A stretch of 64,000 nucleotides of DNA from the NCBI GenBank assembly GCA_007994965.1, contig VOPW01000001.1, positions 310,001-374,000 of the forward strand. The letters run 5' to 3'. This stretch comes from Piscinibacter aquaticus. Its GTDB lineage: Bacteria > Pseudomonadota > Gammaproteobacteria > Burkholderiales > Burkholderiaceae_C. Positions 51,044 through 60,970 of this stretch are shown here, one piece after another. Under the pieces are notes generated by a model, which was not told where the DNA came from, searched no databases, and saw only the letters and a program-made list of their open reading frames with translations. Position 1 is the stretch's first letter. Every line of letters begins with the position of its first letter. Both the position numbers and the translations under genes were made by a program.

Positions 51044-52414
51044 TCAGGCCTTGTTCCAGAGCGCGACCTGCTGGGTCACGTAGCCGCTCAGGCCGTTGAG
51101 CTTGCCGAGCTGCGTGTCCAGCGTGCTGTACTGCTTCTCCAGGCGCTTCTGCGTCTGCGCCAGGCGCTCTTCCATGCGGTCCTGCTGCTTCTGGTTGCGC
51201 TTGAGCTTCTCGTTCAGGCCGTCGGTGCGCGAGGTCAGCGAACCGTCGATGCCGAGGATGTTGCTGGCCACCACGCGGAAGCGCTTGCCGAAGCCGTCCA
51301 GGCTCGGGTCGGTGAGGCTCGAGTTGGAGAACAGTGCGCGGATCTGCGGCAGGTTCGCCAGCGCCTTGTCGAGCTTGGTGCTGTTGACCGTGAGGCTGCC
51401 GTCCTGCTGCATCTCGAGGCCGACATCGGACAGCCGCGAGAACGCGGTGGAGGCGCCACTGCTGGCACCCACCATCGCGCGCAGCTGCGTCTGCAGCCCG
51501 ACGATGGCGCTGTCGCCCTGCAGCGGGCCCGACTTCTTCGAGGCAGCGTCGTACTTGGTGCCGGTGGCGATCAGCTTGGCCAGGTCGGAGTAGGCCGCGG
51601 CGAAGTCGGTCAGCGCCTTCTTCAGCGCGTCGTTGTCGGGCTTGACGTCGACCGTCACCGGCGCGACCGTCTCGGCGTTGAGCGTCAACGTCACGCCGTC
51701 GAGCACGTCGGTGAGCGTATTGCTCTGCGAGGTGACGGGCAGGTTGTTGATCGTGGCCGTGGCATTGCGCGCGGCCTGCGCCACGCTGGCGCCGCCGGTC
51801 TGCGTGGCGGCGTTGAAGGTCAGACCGTCCAGCCCGGTGCCGCTGACGGTGGTGGTGAAGGCGTTGTCGGTGCCGGTGGCGTTGGCGCGCATCACCAGTC
51901 GCGCACCGCTCGCATCGTTGAGGATGCTCGCGGTGATGCCGGCGCCCGCGGCATTGATCTTGTCGCGGATGCCGGCCAGCGTGTCGGTGGCCTCGATGGT
52001 CACGTTGAACGGGTCGCCGCCGCTCGCGCGCTGGATGGTCAGCGTGCCCGAGCCGAGCGTGGCCGCGCTCGAGGCCACGGCGGGCGCCGCGATGGTCTGC
52101 GCCCGCGCCAGCGCGGTGACGGAGACATCGAAGCGCGCCGGGCTGGCCGTGCTGCTGGTGGTGATGCCCACCGCGCTGCTCGAGGCGCTGCCGGTGGTGG
52201 TCTTCCAGAAGTCGCTCGACGCCAGCTTGGCCGAGAGGTCGCGAAATTTCGACAACGCACTCTTGATCTTGCCGACCTCGGAGATCTGCGACTGGATCTT
52301 CGTCTCCGCGGTCTCCAGCTGCTTCAGCGGCTGGCGCTCGAGGGCCATCAGCTGCGAGATGATGGAGCTCACATCGAGCCCGCTGCCGATGCCGGGTGAG
52401 CTGATGGTGGCCAT
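51044..52414 (-). CDS. fliD: Flagellar filament cap protein FliD
   Basis: A 456-residue cap (HAP2) protein. The N-terminal D0 helix ([20 protein letters not shown]) and C-terminal helix ([38 protein letters not shown]) are the conserved ends that pack into the filament, with a Ser/Thr/Ala-rich middle. It lies directly downstream of the fliC genes on the same strand. Intact. Confidence 0.94.
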   Translation of the reverse strand: MATISSPGIGSGLDVSSIISQLMALERQPLKQLETAETKIQSQISEVGKIKSALSKFRDLSAKLASSDFWKTTTGSASSSAVGITTSSTASPARFDVSVTALARAQTIAAPAVASSAATLGSGTLTIQRASGGDPFNVTIEATDTLAGIRDKINAAGAGITASILNDASGARLVMRANATGTDNAFTTTVSGTGLDGLTFNAATQTGGASVAQAARNATATINNLPVTSQSNTLTDVLDGVTLTLNAETVAPVTVDVKPDNDALKKALTDFAAAYSDLAKLIATGTKYDAASKKSGPLQGDSAIVGLQTQLRAMVGASSGASTAFSRLSDVGLEMQQDGSLTVNSTKLDKALANLPQIRALFSNSSLTDPSLDGFGKRFRVVASNILGIDGSLTSRTDGLNEKLKRNQKQQDRMEERLAQTQKRLEKQYSTLDTQLGKLNGLSGYVTQQVALWNKA

Positions 52415-52538
52415 GCGGAACCCCTTTCAGGAAGTGCGAAGGCGCCGGCGCATGACCCTTGCGGTGCGCTCGGCGCCTTGTTCTCGGCGGCGGCGGCCCG
52501 TTCTTGAGCCGCCGTGCGTGACGAAGTGTTGCCCGGGG

Positions 52539-53349
52539 TCAGCCGCCGCGCAGCAGGTTCAGCACCTGCTGCGGCAGCTGGTTGGCCTGCGCCACCATCG
52601 AGGTGCCGGCCTGCTGCAGGATCTGCGCCCGCGACAGGTTGGCCGTCTCGTGCGCGAAGTCGGCATCCATGATGCGGCCGCGCGCCGCCTGCTGGTTCTC
52701 GCCCGTGATCTGCAGGTTGCTGATCGCGAACTCGAAGCGGCTCATCGCGGCACCGTAGGTGGCGCGGCTGGTGGTGATCAGGTCGAGCTGCGCATCGATC
52801 GCCGACACCGCCGTCGATGCTGCGCCCGAGGTCAGGATGTCGCCGGTCACCGTGCTCACCTGCGAGGTGGTGATCGTCATCGTGTCGCCGTTGTTGGCGC
52901 CGACCTGGAAGGTCTGCGCACCGGCGCCCGAGCCGACGATGGCCGTGCCGTTGAACTTGGTCTGCTGCGAGATGCGGGTGATTTCCAGCGACAGCTGCTG
53001 GAATTCGGTGTCGAGGTTGGCACGGTCGCCGGTGCCGTTCGAGCCGTCTCTGCGCCTGGATCGCCAGTTCGCGCATGCGCTGCAGCACGTCGGTGACCGT
53101 GGCCAGCGCGCCCTCGGCGGTCTGCGCCAGCGAGATGCCGTCGTTGGCATTGCGGATCGCGACGTTGATGCCGCGGATCTGCGCATTCATGCGGTCGGCG
53201 ATGGCCAGGCCGGCGGCATCGTCCTTGGCCGAGTTGACGCGCAAGCCCGAGGACAGGCGCTGCATCGAGGTGGCCAGGGAACTCTGCGAGGTGTTCAGGT
53301 TTCGTTGCGCGTTCAGCGACGAAACGTTGGTGTTGATGGTCTGCGGCAT
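52539..53349 (-). CDS. fliC: Flagellin, copy 1 (one-base break)
   Basis: Filament subunit of about 270 residues, the short type that has only the conserved D0/D1 ends and almost no surface D2/D3 domain. The N-terminus [20 protein letters not shown] and C-terminus [40 protein letters not shown] are typical. The frame shifts near 53050, where one base restores the region before [20 protein letters not shown]. Highly similar to copy 2. The short Ser/Thr-rich centre ([15 protein letters not shown]) is a candidate glycosylation zone. No clear FliA promoter was found. Confidence 0.93.
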
Positions 53350-53511
53350 GAAAGCCCTCCTGAAGGATCCGATTGCTGCCGGATCACTGACCGGCGACTT
53401 CAGGCCCTTCTCGCGAAGTGCGGCCTGTCAGACGGATTCTTCGGCAGCCGCGTGGCGGGGGTCCGATGAATAGCGGCCGATTTGCCGCGCAGTTCGATGC
53501 CGTCGATCCAA

Positions 53512-53541
53512 AGAAAAAGCCGCCCCGGAGGGCGGCTTCTT
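53512..53541 (-). terminator. Rho-independent terminator after flagellin copy 2
   Basis: On the minus strand GCCGCCC TCCG GGGCGGC followed by TTTTTCTT, about 24 bases beyond the stop of the second flagellin gene. It separates the two flagellin transcripts. Confidence 0.85.
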
Positions 53542-53561
53542 CGTGTGACGCGGCGACCTGA

Positions 53562-54365
53562 TCAGCGCAGCAGCGAGAGCACGCCCTGCGGCAGCTGGTT
53601 GGCCTGGGCCACCATCGCCGAGCCGGCCTGCTGCAGGATCTGGGCACGCGACAGGTTCGCGGTTTCCTTCGCGAAGTCGGCGTCCATGATGCGGCCGCGG
53701 GCAGCTTGCTGGTTCTCGCCAGTGATCTGCAGGTTGTTGATCGCGAACTCGAAGCGGCTCATCGCAGCGCCGTAGACCGAGCGGCTGGTGGTGATCGTGT
53801 CGAGCGCGCTGTCGATCGCGGCAACCGCAGTCGAGGCGTTGCCGGCCGTCGTCAGGTCGCCACCGACGGTGCTGATCTGCGAGGTCGTGATCGTCAGCGT
53901 GTCGCCGTTGTTGGCGCCCACCTGGAAGGTGTTCACGCCGGCGCCCGAGCCGACGATGGCCGTGCCGTTGAACTTGGTCTGCTGCGAGATGCGGGTGATT
54001 TCCTCGGACAGCTGCTTGTATTCAGTGTCGAGGTTGGCTCGGTCGCTGGTGCCGTTGGTGCCGTTCTGCGCCTGCACCGCGAGTTCGCGCATGCGCTGCA
54101 GCACGTCGGTCACGGTGGACAGCGCGCCTTCGGCGGTCTGTGCCAGCGAGATGCCGTCGTTGGCGTTGCGGATGGCCACGTTGATGCCCTTGATCTGGGC
54201 ATTCATGCGGTCGGCGATGGCGAGGCCGGCGGCGTCGTCCTTGGCCGAGTTCACGCGCAGGCCGGAAGACAGGCGCTGAAGCGAAGTGGACAGCGAAGCC
54301 TGCGAAGAGGTGGCATTGCGCTGGGCGTTCAACGACTGCACGTTGGTGTTGATGGTCATGGGCAT
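53562..54365 (-). CDS. fliC: Flagellin, copy 2
   Basis: An intact 267-residue flagellin of the same short type as copy 1. N-terminal [20 protein letters not shown], conserved [20 protein letters not shown], and C-terminal [20 protein letters not shown] with [10 protein letters not shown]. The central segment is short and rich in Ser and Thr ([20 protein letters not shown]). It is preceded by a FliA-like promoter at 54487-54514 and followed by a strong terminator, so it is probably the main filament gene. Start ATG 54365, or 54359 at the third residue. Confidence 0.96.
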   Translation of the reverse strand: MPMTINTNVQSLNAQRNATSSQASLSTSLQRLSSGLRVNSAKDDAAGLAIADRMNAQIKGINVAIRNANDGISLAQTAEGALSTVTDVLQRMRELAVQAQNGTNGTSDRANLDTEYKQLSEEITRISQQTKFNGTAIVGSGAGVNTFQVGANNGDTLTITTSQISTVGGDLTTAGNASTAVAAIDSALDTITTSRSVYGAAMSRFEFAINNLQITGENQQAARGRIMDADFAKETANLSRAQILQQAGSAMVAQANQLPQGVLSLLR

Positions 54366-54486
54366 GATGAAGACTCCTGTCAGTGGTTAAGACTCCAGTC
54401 GTCCGCTGTGTCTTGCAGTGCGTCGTGCTGCTCAACCATTGGCCGGCTAACCGGACACGGTGCTGATGCCAGAACCGTTGCGAGGG

Positions 54487-54514
54487 TTATCGGAGCCGTG
54501 CCGGAAAAACTTGA
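54487..54514 (-). promoter_or_regulatory. FliA (sigma-28) type promoter of flagellin copy 2
   Basis: On the minus strand -35 TCAAGTTT (54507-54514) and -10 TCCGATAA (54487-54494), a good match to the FliA consensus although the spacer is 12 rather than 11 bases. The start codon lies about 120 bases downstream, leaving a long leader. Confidence 0.65.
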
Positions 54515-54640
54515 GGGGGCGGGAAGTGGGGCTTCGAAGTTCGTCAAGCGGCCAATCGTGGAAATAGCACGCGCCGAACCCCTTTCTTTCGCGCATCGGT
54601 TGCAACTCGTTGCGCATTCACGCCGCGCGACAATGCCGCC

Positions 54641-55716
54641 ATGGCTCATGCGATCGCGCTGGTGATGATTGCCCGCAACGAGGCGCGTTGCATCGCGCGT
54701 TGCTGGCCAGTGCGCGAGCACACGTCGACGAGATGATCGTGCTCGACACCGGCAGCACCGATGCCACGCGCGAGATCGCCGCAGCGGCCGGGGCCCGCGT
54801 GTTATCGGCCGAGTGGCCGGATGACTTCAGCGCGGCGCGCAATCTCGCGCTCGCACACCGCCGCGCCGTGGCGCCTCGTGCTCGATGCCGACGAGTGGAT
54901 CGCCGCCGGCGCCGAATGCCTCGCCACCTTGCGCCAGCGCGAGCCCTCGTTCATCGGCGTCCTGAGTGTGACCAGCGAGATCGACGGTGCCGGCGGCGAG
55001 GAGCAGCAGGCGCCGAGCTGGATTCCGCGCGTGCTGCCGGCCGGCGTGCAGTACGAAGGCCGCATCCACGAACAGCCCGCCGGCGCCGGCCGCGCGAGCG
55101 GCTGCCGCTGGTGGTCGGGCACGATGGTTATCTCGCCGCCGCGCAGCAGGCCAAGGCCGGACGCAACGAACGGCTGCTGCGCGCGGCGCTGGCCGAGCAT
55201 CCGGGCGACGCCTACCTGCACTACCAGCTCGGCAAGGACCTGGAGGTGCGCTCGCAGTTCGCGCAGGCGCTGCCTTTCTACAAGGAGGCGCATCGCCGCG
55301 GCGACCCGGCGGCGTCATGGCGGCACGATCTGGTCGTGCGGCTGCTGTTCACCCTCAAGAAGCTGCAGCGGTTTGCCGAAGCTGCGGATCTGGCAGGCCT
55401 CGAGATCGCGAGGTGGGGCGAATCGCCCGACTTCTTCTTCGCGCTCGGCGACCTGCTGCTCGACTGGGCGCTGGCGGAACCGGCACGCGCCGCCGGGCTG
55501 CTGCCGCAGATCGAGGCGAGCTGGCTGCGCGCCGTGGCCATCGGCGAGCGGCCCGAGCTGCCCGACAGCGTGAAGGGTCGCGGCAGCTATCTGGCCGCAC
55601 ACAACCTCGCCGCCTTCCATCAGAGCCTGGGGCAGGCGCCGCAGGCCGCGCAGTGGCGCGAGCGGGCCCGGCAGTGGCGCGCCGAGGCGATGCCGCTGCG
55701 GCCGCCATCGCGCTGA
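54641..55716 (+). CDS. GT2-family glycosyltransferase with TPR-like C-terminus (three one-base breaks)
   Basis: A nucleotide-sugar-dependent transferase of about 359 residues. The N-terminal GT-A fold reads MAHAIALVMIARNEARCIAR and EMIVLDTGSTDATREIAAAA, then WRLVLDADEWIAAGAECLAT where DAD is the metal-binding DxD motif. The second half is helical TPR-like repeats (AALAEHPGDAYLHYQLGKDL, QALPFYKEAHRRGDPAASWR). Breaks near 54703, 54868 and 55100. It is the first gene of a plus-strand run that starts back to back with the flagellin gene, suggesting it starts or extends a flagellin glycan. Confidence 0.82.
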
Positions 55717-55783
55717 ACAGGCAGCCGGAAGCCGGCCTTTTCCGGCGCTGCACGCCGCGGCGCGCGCGTACGCTCGCCGGACC

Positions 55784-57721
55784 ATGGCCCTCGTCCTGCC
55801 CCAGCCCACGCCGCCGCAATCCGCCTCGCCCGCGCAGCAGCGCGCCTGGCGCCAGTGGCAAGCCGCCCAGAGCAACGCGCAGCGAGAGCACTGGGGCGAA
55901 GCCGCGCTCGGCTTCGAGAAGGCCTTTGCCGAACACGAAGGCGCTGCCTACGGCGGCCGCGGCGCATGCGCTGATCAAGGCGGGGCGTGCCGATCTCGCC
56001 GTGCGCCGCGCGCAATCGCTGCGCGCGCGCGACCCGAACCTGACGCTGGCCTACACGCTCGAATCGCACGCGCTGCTCGACCGCGGCCAGAACGAGGCTG
56101 CGCTGCAATGCCTGCTCTCGCTGCCCGAGGCCGCGGTGCGTGACCAGCCCTGGTGGGTGTCGCTCGGCGCCGCGCTGCAGCGCTGCAACCGCCACGACGA
56201 TGCCATCGGTGCCTACATGCAGGCGCTGGCGCTGAAGATGGACGATGCGACGGTGCACTTCCGCCTCGGCATGTCGTTCAAGGACCGCGGCATGAAGGCC
56301 GAGGCTGCCGAATGTGTGCGCACCGCGCTGACGCTCGGGCTGGACACCAGCCAGCTCGCCGCGCGGGCGCAGCTCGTCTTCCTCGAGCGCGAAGCCTGCC
56401 GCTGGGCGCCGGCCTCGGCCGATCTGGCGGCCCTGCGCGCCGACATCGCCGCCGCACCGGCCGATCGGGCCGCCGAGACCATGCCCTTCCCGCATGCGGT
56501 CTTCGTCGACGATCCGCTCGAGCAGCTGAAGGTGGCGCGCCTCTATGCCCTGCACGTGGCCAGCCGGGTGCAGCCACTGCCGCGCCGCGTGGCGCGTGCG
56601 CATGGCGGGCGGCTGCGCATCGGCTACCTCTCTGCCGACTTCCACGAGCACGCCACCGCGCAGCTGATGGTGCAGATGCTGGAGGCGCACGACCGCAGCC
56701 GCTTCGAGGTGACGCTGTTGTCGGCCGGCCCCGACGACGGCAGCGCGATGCGCGCGCGCCTGCGCGCAGCCAGCGAACGCTTCGAGGACCTGCGCACGCT
56801 GAACCACGGCGCCATGGCGCAGCGCATCCGAGAGCTCGGCATCGACATCCTCATCGACGCCAAGGGCGCCACCTACGGCACGCTGATGCCGGTGACGGCG
56901 CAGCGCGCCGCACCGCTGCAGGTGAGCTGGCTGGGCTTTCCGGGTACGAGCGGCGCCGACTATGTCGACTACTTCATCGGCGACCCGATCACCACGCCGC
57001 TCGAGCACGCCGCCCACTTCAGCGAGAAGCTGGCGCAGATGCCGCTGTGCTACCAGCCCAACGATGCGAAGCGCGCGCTGCCGGCGCCCAGCCACCGTGC
57101 CGACTGGGGCGTACCCGAGGGCGTGCCGCTGCTGGCGGCCTTCCACCAGTCGTACAAGATCTCGCCGGAAGTGTTCGACAGCTGGTGCCGCATCCTCCAC
57201 GCGGTGCCGGACGCGGTGCTGTGGCTGATGCGCTGGAATACCAACGTGCAAGCGGCGCTCGAAGCGGCGGCGCAGCAGCGCGGCATCGCCCCGGGCCGCC
57301 TCGTCTTCGCGCCGATGCTGCCGCTGGCGCAGCACCTCTCGCGCCTGGCCTGTGCCGATCTCTACCTCGATGCTGGCCCTGCAATGCCCACACCACCGCC
57401 GGCGAGGCGCTGTGGGCGGGCGTGCCGGTGGTCACGTGGGAGGGCCCGACCTTCGCGCAGCGCGTGGCGCCGAGCCTGCTGAACGCCGTGGGGCTCGACG
57501 TTCTGGCCAGCGACGGCGTGGCCGGCTACGAGCGCCAGGCCATCGCGCTGGCGCGCGATCCGGCGGCGCGTGCCGCCTTGCGCGCGCACCTGATCGCGCA
57601 GCGCGGCGGCAGGCTCTTCGATGGTGAGCGCTTCGCGCGCGACATCGAGGCACTGTACGAGCGCATGTGGGCCCGCGCCGTGGCCGGCCTGCCGCCCGAG
57701 CACCTGCCGGCCGCCGCCTGA
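55784..57721 (+). CDS. TPR and GT41-type (SPINDLY/OGT-like) O-glycosyltransferase, copy 1 (two one-base breaks)
   Basis: About 646 residues. The N-terminal third is TPR repeats (AYTLESHALLDRGQNEAALQ, IGAYMQALALKMDDATVHFR). The remainder is the GT41 catalytic region: RIGYLSADFHEHATAQLMVQ with the conserved histidine, LIDAKGATYGTLMPVTAQRA, WLGFPGTSGADYVDYFIGDP and, after the second break, NAHTTAGEALWAGVPVVTWE. This family attaches GlcNAc or a related sugar to Ser/Thr of proteins. Breaks near 55955 and 57372. The next gene starts with a one-base overlap (TGATG). Confidence 0.87.
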
Positions 57722-59301
57722 TGGACGCGGCCACGCTCACCCGCCGCGGCGTCGAGCTGCAGTCGCACGGCCGCCACCAGGAGGCGGTGCAGTGCTTCAT
57801 GCAGTCGCTCGGCCTGAAGATCGACGACGCCTTCACGCACTACCGCCTCGGCGTCTCGTTCCGCGACTGCGGCATGAAGCTCGAAGCGGCCGAGTGCATC
57901 CGCACCGCACTGGCGCTGCGCTTCGACGACGAGCTGTTCGCCCGCGGGCTGCTCGCCTACATGGAGCGCGAGGGCTGCCGCTGGGCCTCGGCCGAGGCCG
58001 AGTGGGGCGCGCTGGAGGCCGCGCTCGACGCCCGGCCGGAAGGCGAGCCGCTGCAGATCAATCCCTTCGTGCATGCGGTGCTGTCCAGCGACGCCCTGCG
58101 CATCAGGCGGGTGGCCGAGCACTATGCGCGCTTCTTCGAGAGCTTCGTCAAGCCGCTGCCGCCGGTGCGCGCACGCGCGCATGGCGGGCCGCTGCGCATC
58201 GCCTATATCTCGGCGGATTTCCAGCAGCACGCCACCGCGCAGCTGATGGTGCAGATGCTCGAGGCGCACGACCGCGAGCGCTTCGAAGTGACCCTGGTCT
58301 CGGCCGGCGCCGACGACGGCAGCGCCATGCGCCAGCGCCTGAAGCGCGCCTGCCACCGCTTCGAAGACATGCACGGCGCGAGCCACGATGCGATGGCCAG
58401 GCGCATCCGTGCGCTCGGCGTCGACATCCTGATCGACGTCAAGGGCGCCACCGACGGCACGCTGCTGCCCGTGCTGGCCGCACGGCCCGCGCCGCTGCAG
58501 CTGAACTGGCTGGCGTTTCCGGGCACCAGCGGCGCGCGCTTCATCGACTACGTGATCGGCGACGCGATCGTCACGCCGCTCGCGCACGCGGCCCACTTCA
58601 CCGAGAAGATCGCCCAGCTGAGCGGCTGCTACCAGCCCAACGACGCGAAGCGGGCGCGGCCTGCGCCGGCCTCGCGCGCCGAAGCCGGCCTGCCGGACGG
58701 CGCGATCGTGCTCTGCGGATTCCACCAGTCGTTCAAGATCTCCCAAACGGTCTTCGACCGCTGGTGCGAGATCCTGCAGCGCGTGCCCGGCAGCGTGCTG
58801 TGGCTGCTGGAATGGAACGCCAACGTGCGCGAATCGCTGCTCGCCGCGGCGCGGCAGCAAGGCATCGCGCCCGAACGGCTCGTCTTCGCGCCGCTGCTGC
58901 CGCTCGAGCGGCACTGCCCGCCCGGCCTGCGCCGATGTCTTCCTCGACGCCCGGCCCTGCAATGCCCACACCACCGCCGGCGAGGCGCTGTGGATGGGCG
59001 TGCCGGTGGTCACGATCCTCGGCGAGACCTTCGCGCAGCGCGTGGCTGCGAGCCTGCTGCACCGTGTCGGCCAGGACCAGATGGCCTGCATCGACGAAGC
59101 CGCCTACGTGAATACCGTCACGGCGCTGGCGGCCGATGCAAGCCGCCGCCGCGCTGCGCGAGCACGGCTGGGCAGCGCGAAGCCTGCGCCCTGTTCAGCG
59201 GCGAACGCTTCGCGCGCGACATGGAGCGTCTGCTGCAGGGCCTGTGGCTGCGCGCCTGCGCCGGCCAGCCGCCGGCCCACTGGCCGGCCGGCAACGCCTG
59301 A
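57721..59301 (+). CDS. GT41-type (SPINDLY/OGT-like) O-glycosyltransferase, copy 2, short TPR (three breaks)
   Basis: About 527 residues. A single TPR pair at the N-terminus (TLTRRGVELQSHGRHQEAVQ, LKIDDAFTHYRLGVSFRDCG) and the same catalytic core as copy 1: RIAYISADFQQHATAQLMVQ, LIDVKGATDGTLLPVLAARP, WLAFPGTSGARFIDYVIGDA, NAHTTAGEALWMGVPVVTIL. The near-identical blocks mark a tandem duplication with loss of TPR repeats. Frame breaks near 58915, 59150 and 59185. It ends ERLLQGLWLRACAGQPPAHW, comparable to copy 1. Target preference may differ because the TPR part selects substrates. Confidence 0.85.
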   Translation: MDAATLTRRGVELQSHGRHQEAVQCFMQSLGLKIDDAFTHYRLGVSFRDCGMKLEAAECIRTALALRFDDELFARGLLAYMEREGCRWASAEAEWGALEAALDARPEGEPLQINPFVHAVLSSDALRIRRVAEHYARFFESFVKPLPPVRARAHGGPLRIAYISADFQQHATAQLMVQMLEAHDRERFEVTLVSAGADDGSAMRQRLKRACHRFEDMHGASHDAMARRIRALGVDILIDVKGATDGTLLPVLAARPAPLQLNWLAFPGTSGARFIDYVIGDAIVTPLAHAAHFTEKIAQLSGCYQPNDAKRARPAPASRAEAGLPDGAIVLCGFHQSFKISQTVFDRWCEILQRVPGSVLWLLEWNANVRESLLAAARQQGIAPERLVFAPLLPLERHCPPGLRRCLPRRPALQCPHHRRRGAVDGRAGGHDPRRDLRAARGCEPAAPCRPGPDGLHRRSRLREYRHGAGGRCKPPPRCASTAGQREACALFSGERFARDMERLLQGLWLRACAGQPPAHWPAGNA

Positions 59302-59428
59302 TCCGCCGCCGCAATTGAGCGGCTTTCGCGGCGCACATCCGGGCTTTCCGGCGCCGGGCGGCGCCTAACCTTCTGGCACAGCGGCCACCACGCGGGTGGC
59401 CTGCTTCCATCCAGAAAGGCCGCCGCGC

Positions 59429-60962
59429 ATGAGCCCCACCGCCGACATCCACCTCAGCATCTGCCAGCCGCTGGGTTCGCCGCACTGGCTGGGCCTGCTA
59501 GACCGTGCGCGCTACTACCGCTGGATGTTCCGCCGCCTCGGTGCGAACGTGACCATCGCCAAGAACCGGCTGCGCCACGGCGCGATCAATTTCGTCTTCG
59601 GCGCGCACGACGGCTTCAACACCGCCGCGGCCGAGCGCCACGCCTGCGTCTTCGTCAACCTCGAGCAGCTGGGTGAGGGCGGGCGGCAGATGCACCTGAG
59701 CTTCATCGAGCTGCTGCGCCGCTCGGCGGTGGTCGATTACGACCGGGGCAACGTGGCCGCCTACGCCGCCGACCCGGCCGACGTGCCGGTGGCGCCCATC
59801 CTGTACGCCCCTACCTGACGCCCGCGAACCCGATCCCGCTGGAAGACCGGCCGATCGATCTGCTGTTCATCGGCAGCATGAACGAGCGCCGCAAGGCCTG
59901 GATCGATCGCATCGAGGCCTGCGGCCGCACCGTGGCGATGTTCGACGGCGCGCTGTATGGCGCCGAACGTGATGCCTACATCGTGCAATCGAAGGCGGTG
60001 ATCAACGCCCACTACTACGAGAGCTGCCGCTTCGAGCAGGCGCGCGTGGCGCATTGCCTGTCGCTGGGCACGCCGGTGATCTCCGAGCGCACGCCGAAGA
60101 CGCTGCCGCACGAGGCCTTCGAGGACAGCGTGCTGTGGCTGCAGGGCGAGGAGCTGGAGCAGTTCTTCACCGAGGACTTCGCCACGCCGGCCTACTACGA
60201 GGCGATGGTCGGCGCGCTGGAGCGCTTCCGCGCGCAGGACCCGATCGCCGAGTATGCCGACATGCTCGGTTTCGCCCGCGGCTATGCCGGCGAGATGTCC
60301 CGGCGCCTGCCCAGTGGCCCGTGGCAGCCGACGCTGATCAATCTCGGCTCCGGCAAGGATTACCACCCCGGCTGGCTCAACCTCGACATCGTGGCCCGCA
60401 CCGAGCCCGACCTGCTGCTCGATCTGGCGCAGCCGCTGGAACTGCCGCTGCGCGCGGCCACGCCGACGCAGGGCGAGCTGCTGCTGGAAGAGGGCAGCGT
60501 CGAGCTGATCAACGCCAACAACGTGCTGGAGCACGTGCCCGATCTCGTCACGCTGATGGGCAACTGCCTGAAGCTGCTCAAGCTCGGCGGCGAATTCCGC
60601 ATCGAGGTGCCCTACGAGCACGCCCGCTCCGCCTGGCAGGACCCGACGCACGTGCGCGCGCTCAACGAGAACAGCTGGACCTACTACACCGACTGGTTCT
60701 GGTACCTCGGCTGGTACGAGCACCGCTTCGAGATCGCCAGCAGCACCTACCTCGACGAGCGCGTGCAGCCCTGCGAGCAGGGCCAGCCTCGTTCATGCGC
60801 CTGTCGCTGCGCAAGATCGAGACCACGCCGGCCGAGCGCATGCACGCCCAGGCGATGCAGCCGCAGGTGCGCATCCCCGACGATCCGTTCGAGCTGGCGG
60901 TTCCGGAGGCCGCGCCGAGCAACGTGCATGCGCTGCGCGAGGCGCTGGCGGTCAACGGCTGA
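59429..60962 (+). CDS. Fusion protein: GT-B-like glycosyltransferase domain plus SAM methyltransferase domain (two breaks)
   Basis: About 511 residues. The N-terminal 290 residues resemble CgeB-like/GT-B transferases (GAINFVFGAHDGFNTAAAER, LLFIGSMNERRKAWIDRIEA, AHYYESCRFEQARVAHCLSL GTPVISERTPK). The C-terminal part is a class I methyltransferase: the SAM-binding stretch TLINLGSGKDYHPGWLNLDI, then INANNVLEHVPDLVTLMGNC and LGGEFRIEVPYEHARSAWQD. It may add a sugar and methylate it, or modify a sugar already present. Breaks near 59812 (YAP to YLTPANPIPLED) and 60785. Confidence 0.75.
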
Positions 60963-60970
60963 GGCACGCG

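Noticed and set aside
51005..52399. A long plus-strand frame opposite fliD
   Set aside because: It is the mirror of an intact, well-conserved FliD gene and has no recognisable family features. Such shadows occur opposite most genes here because of GC content.
52415..52538. A terminator after flagellin copy 1
   Set aside because: An interrupted AAGGCGCC/GGCGCCTT pairing exists, but the loop is long and there is no T run, so it is not called.
37339..54365. Reading the broken flagellar genes as decayed pseudogenes and the cell as non-motile
   Set aside because: Breaks are single bases at the same density as in non-flagellar genes, conserved residues are untouched on both sides, and gene overlaps (ATGA) are preserved once corrected.
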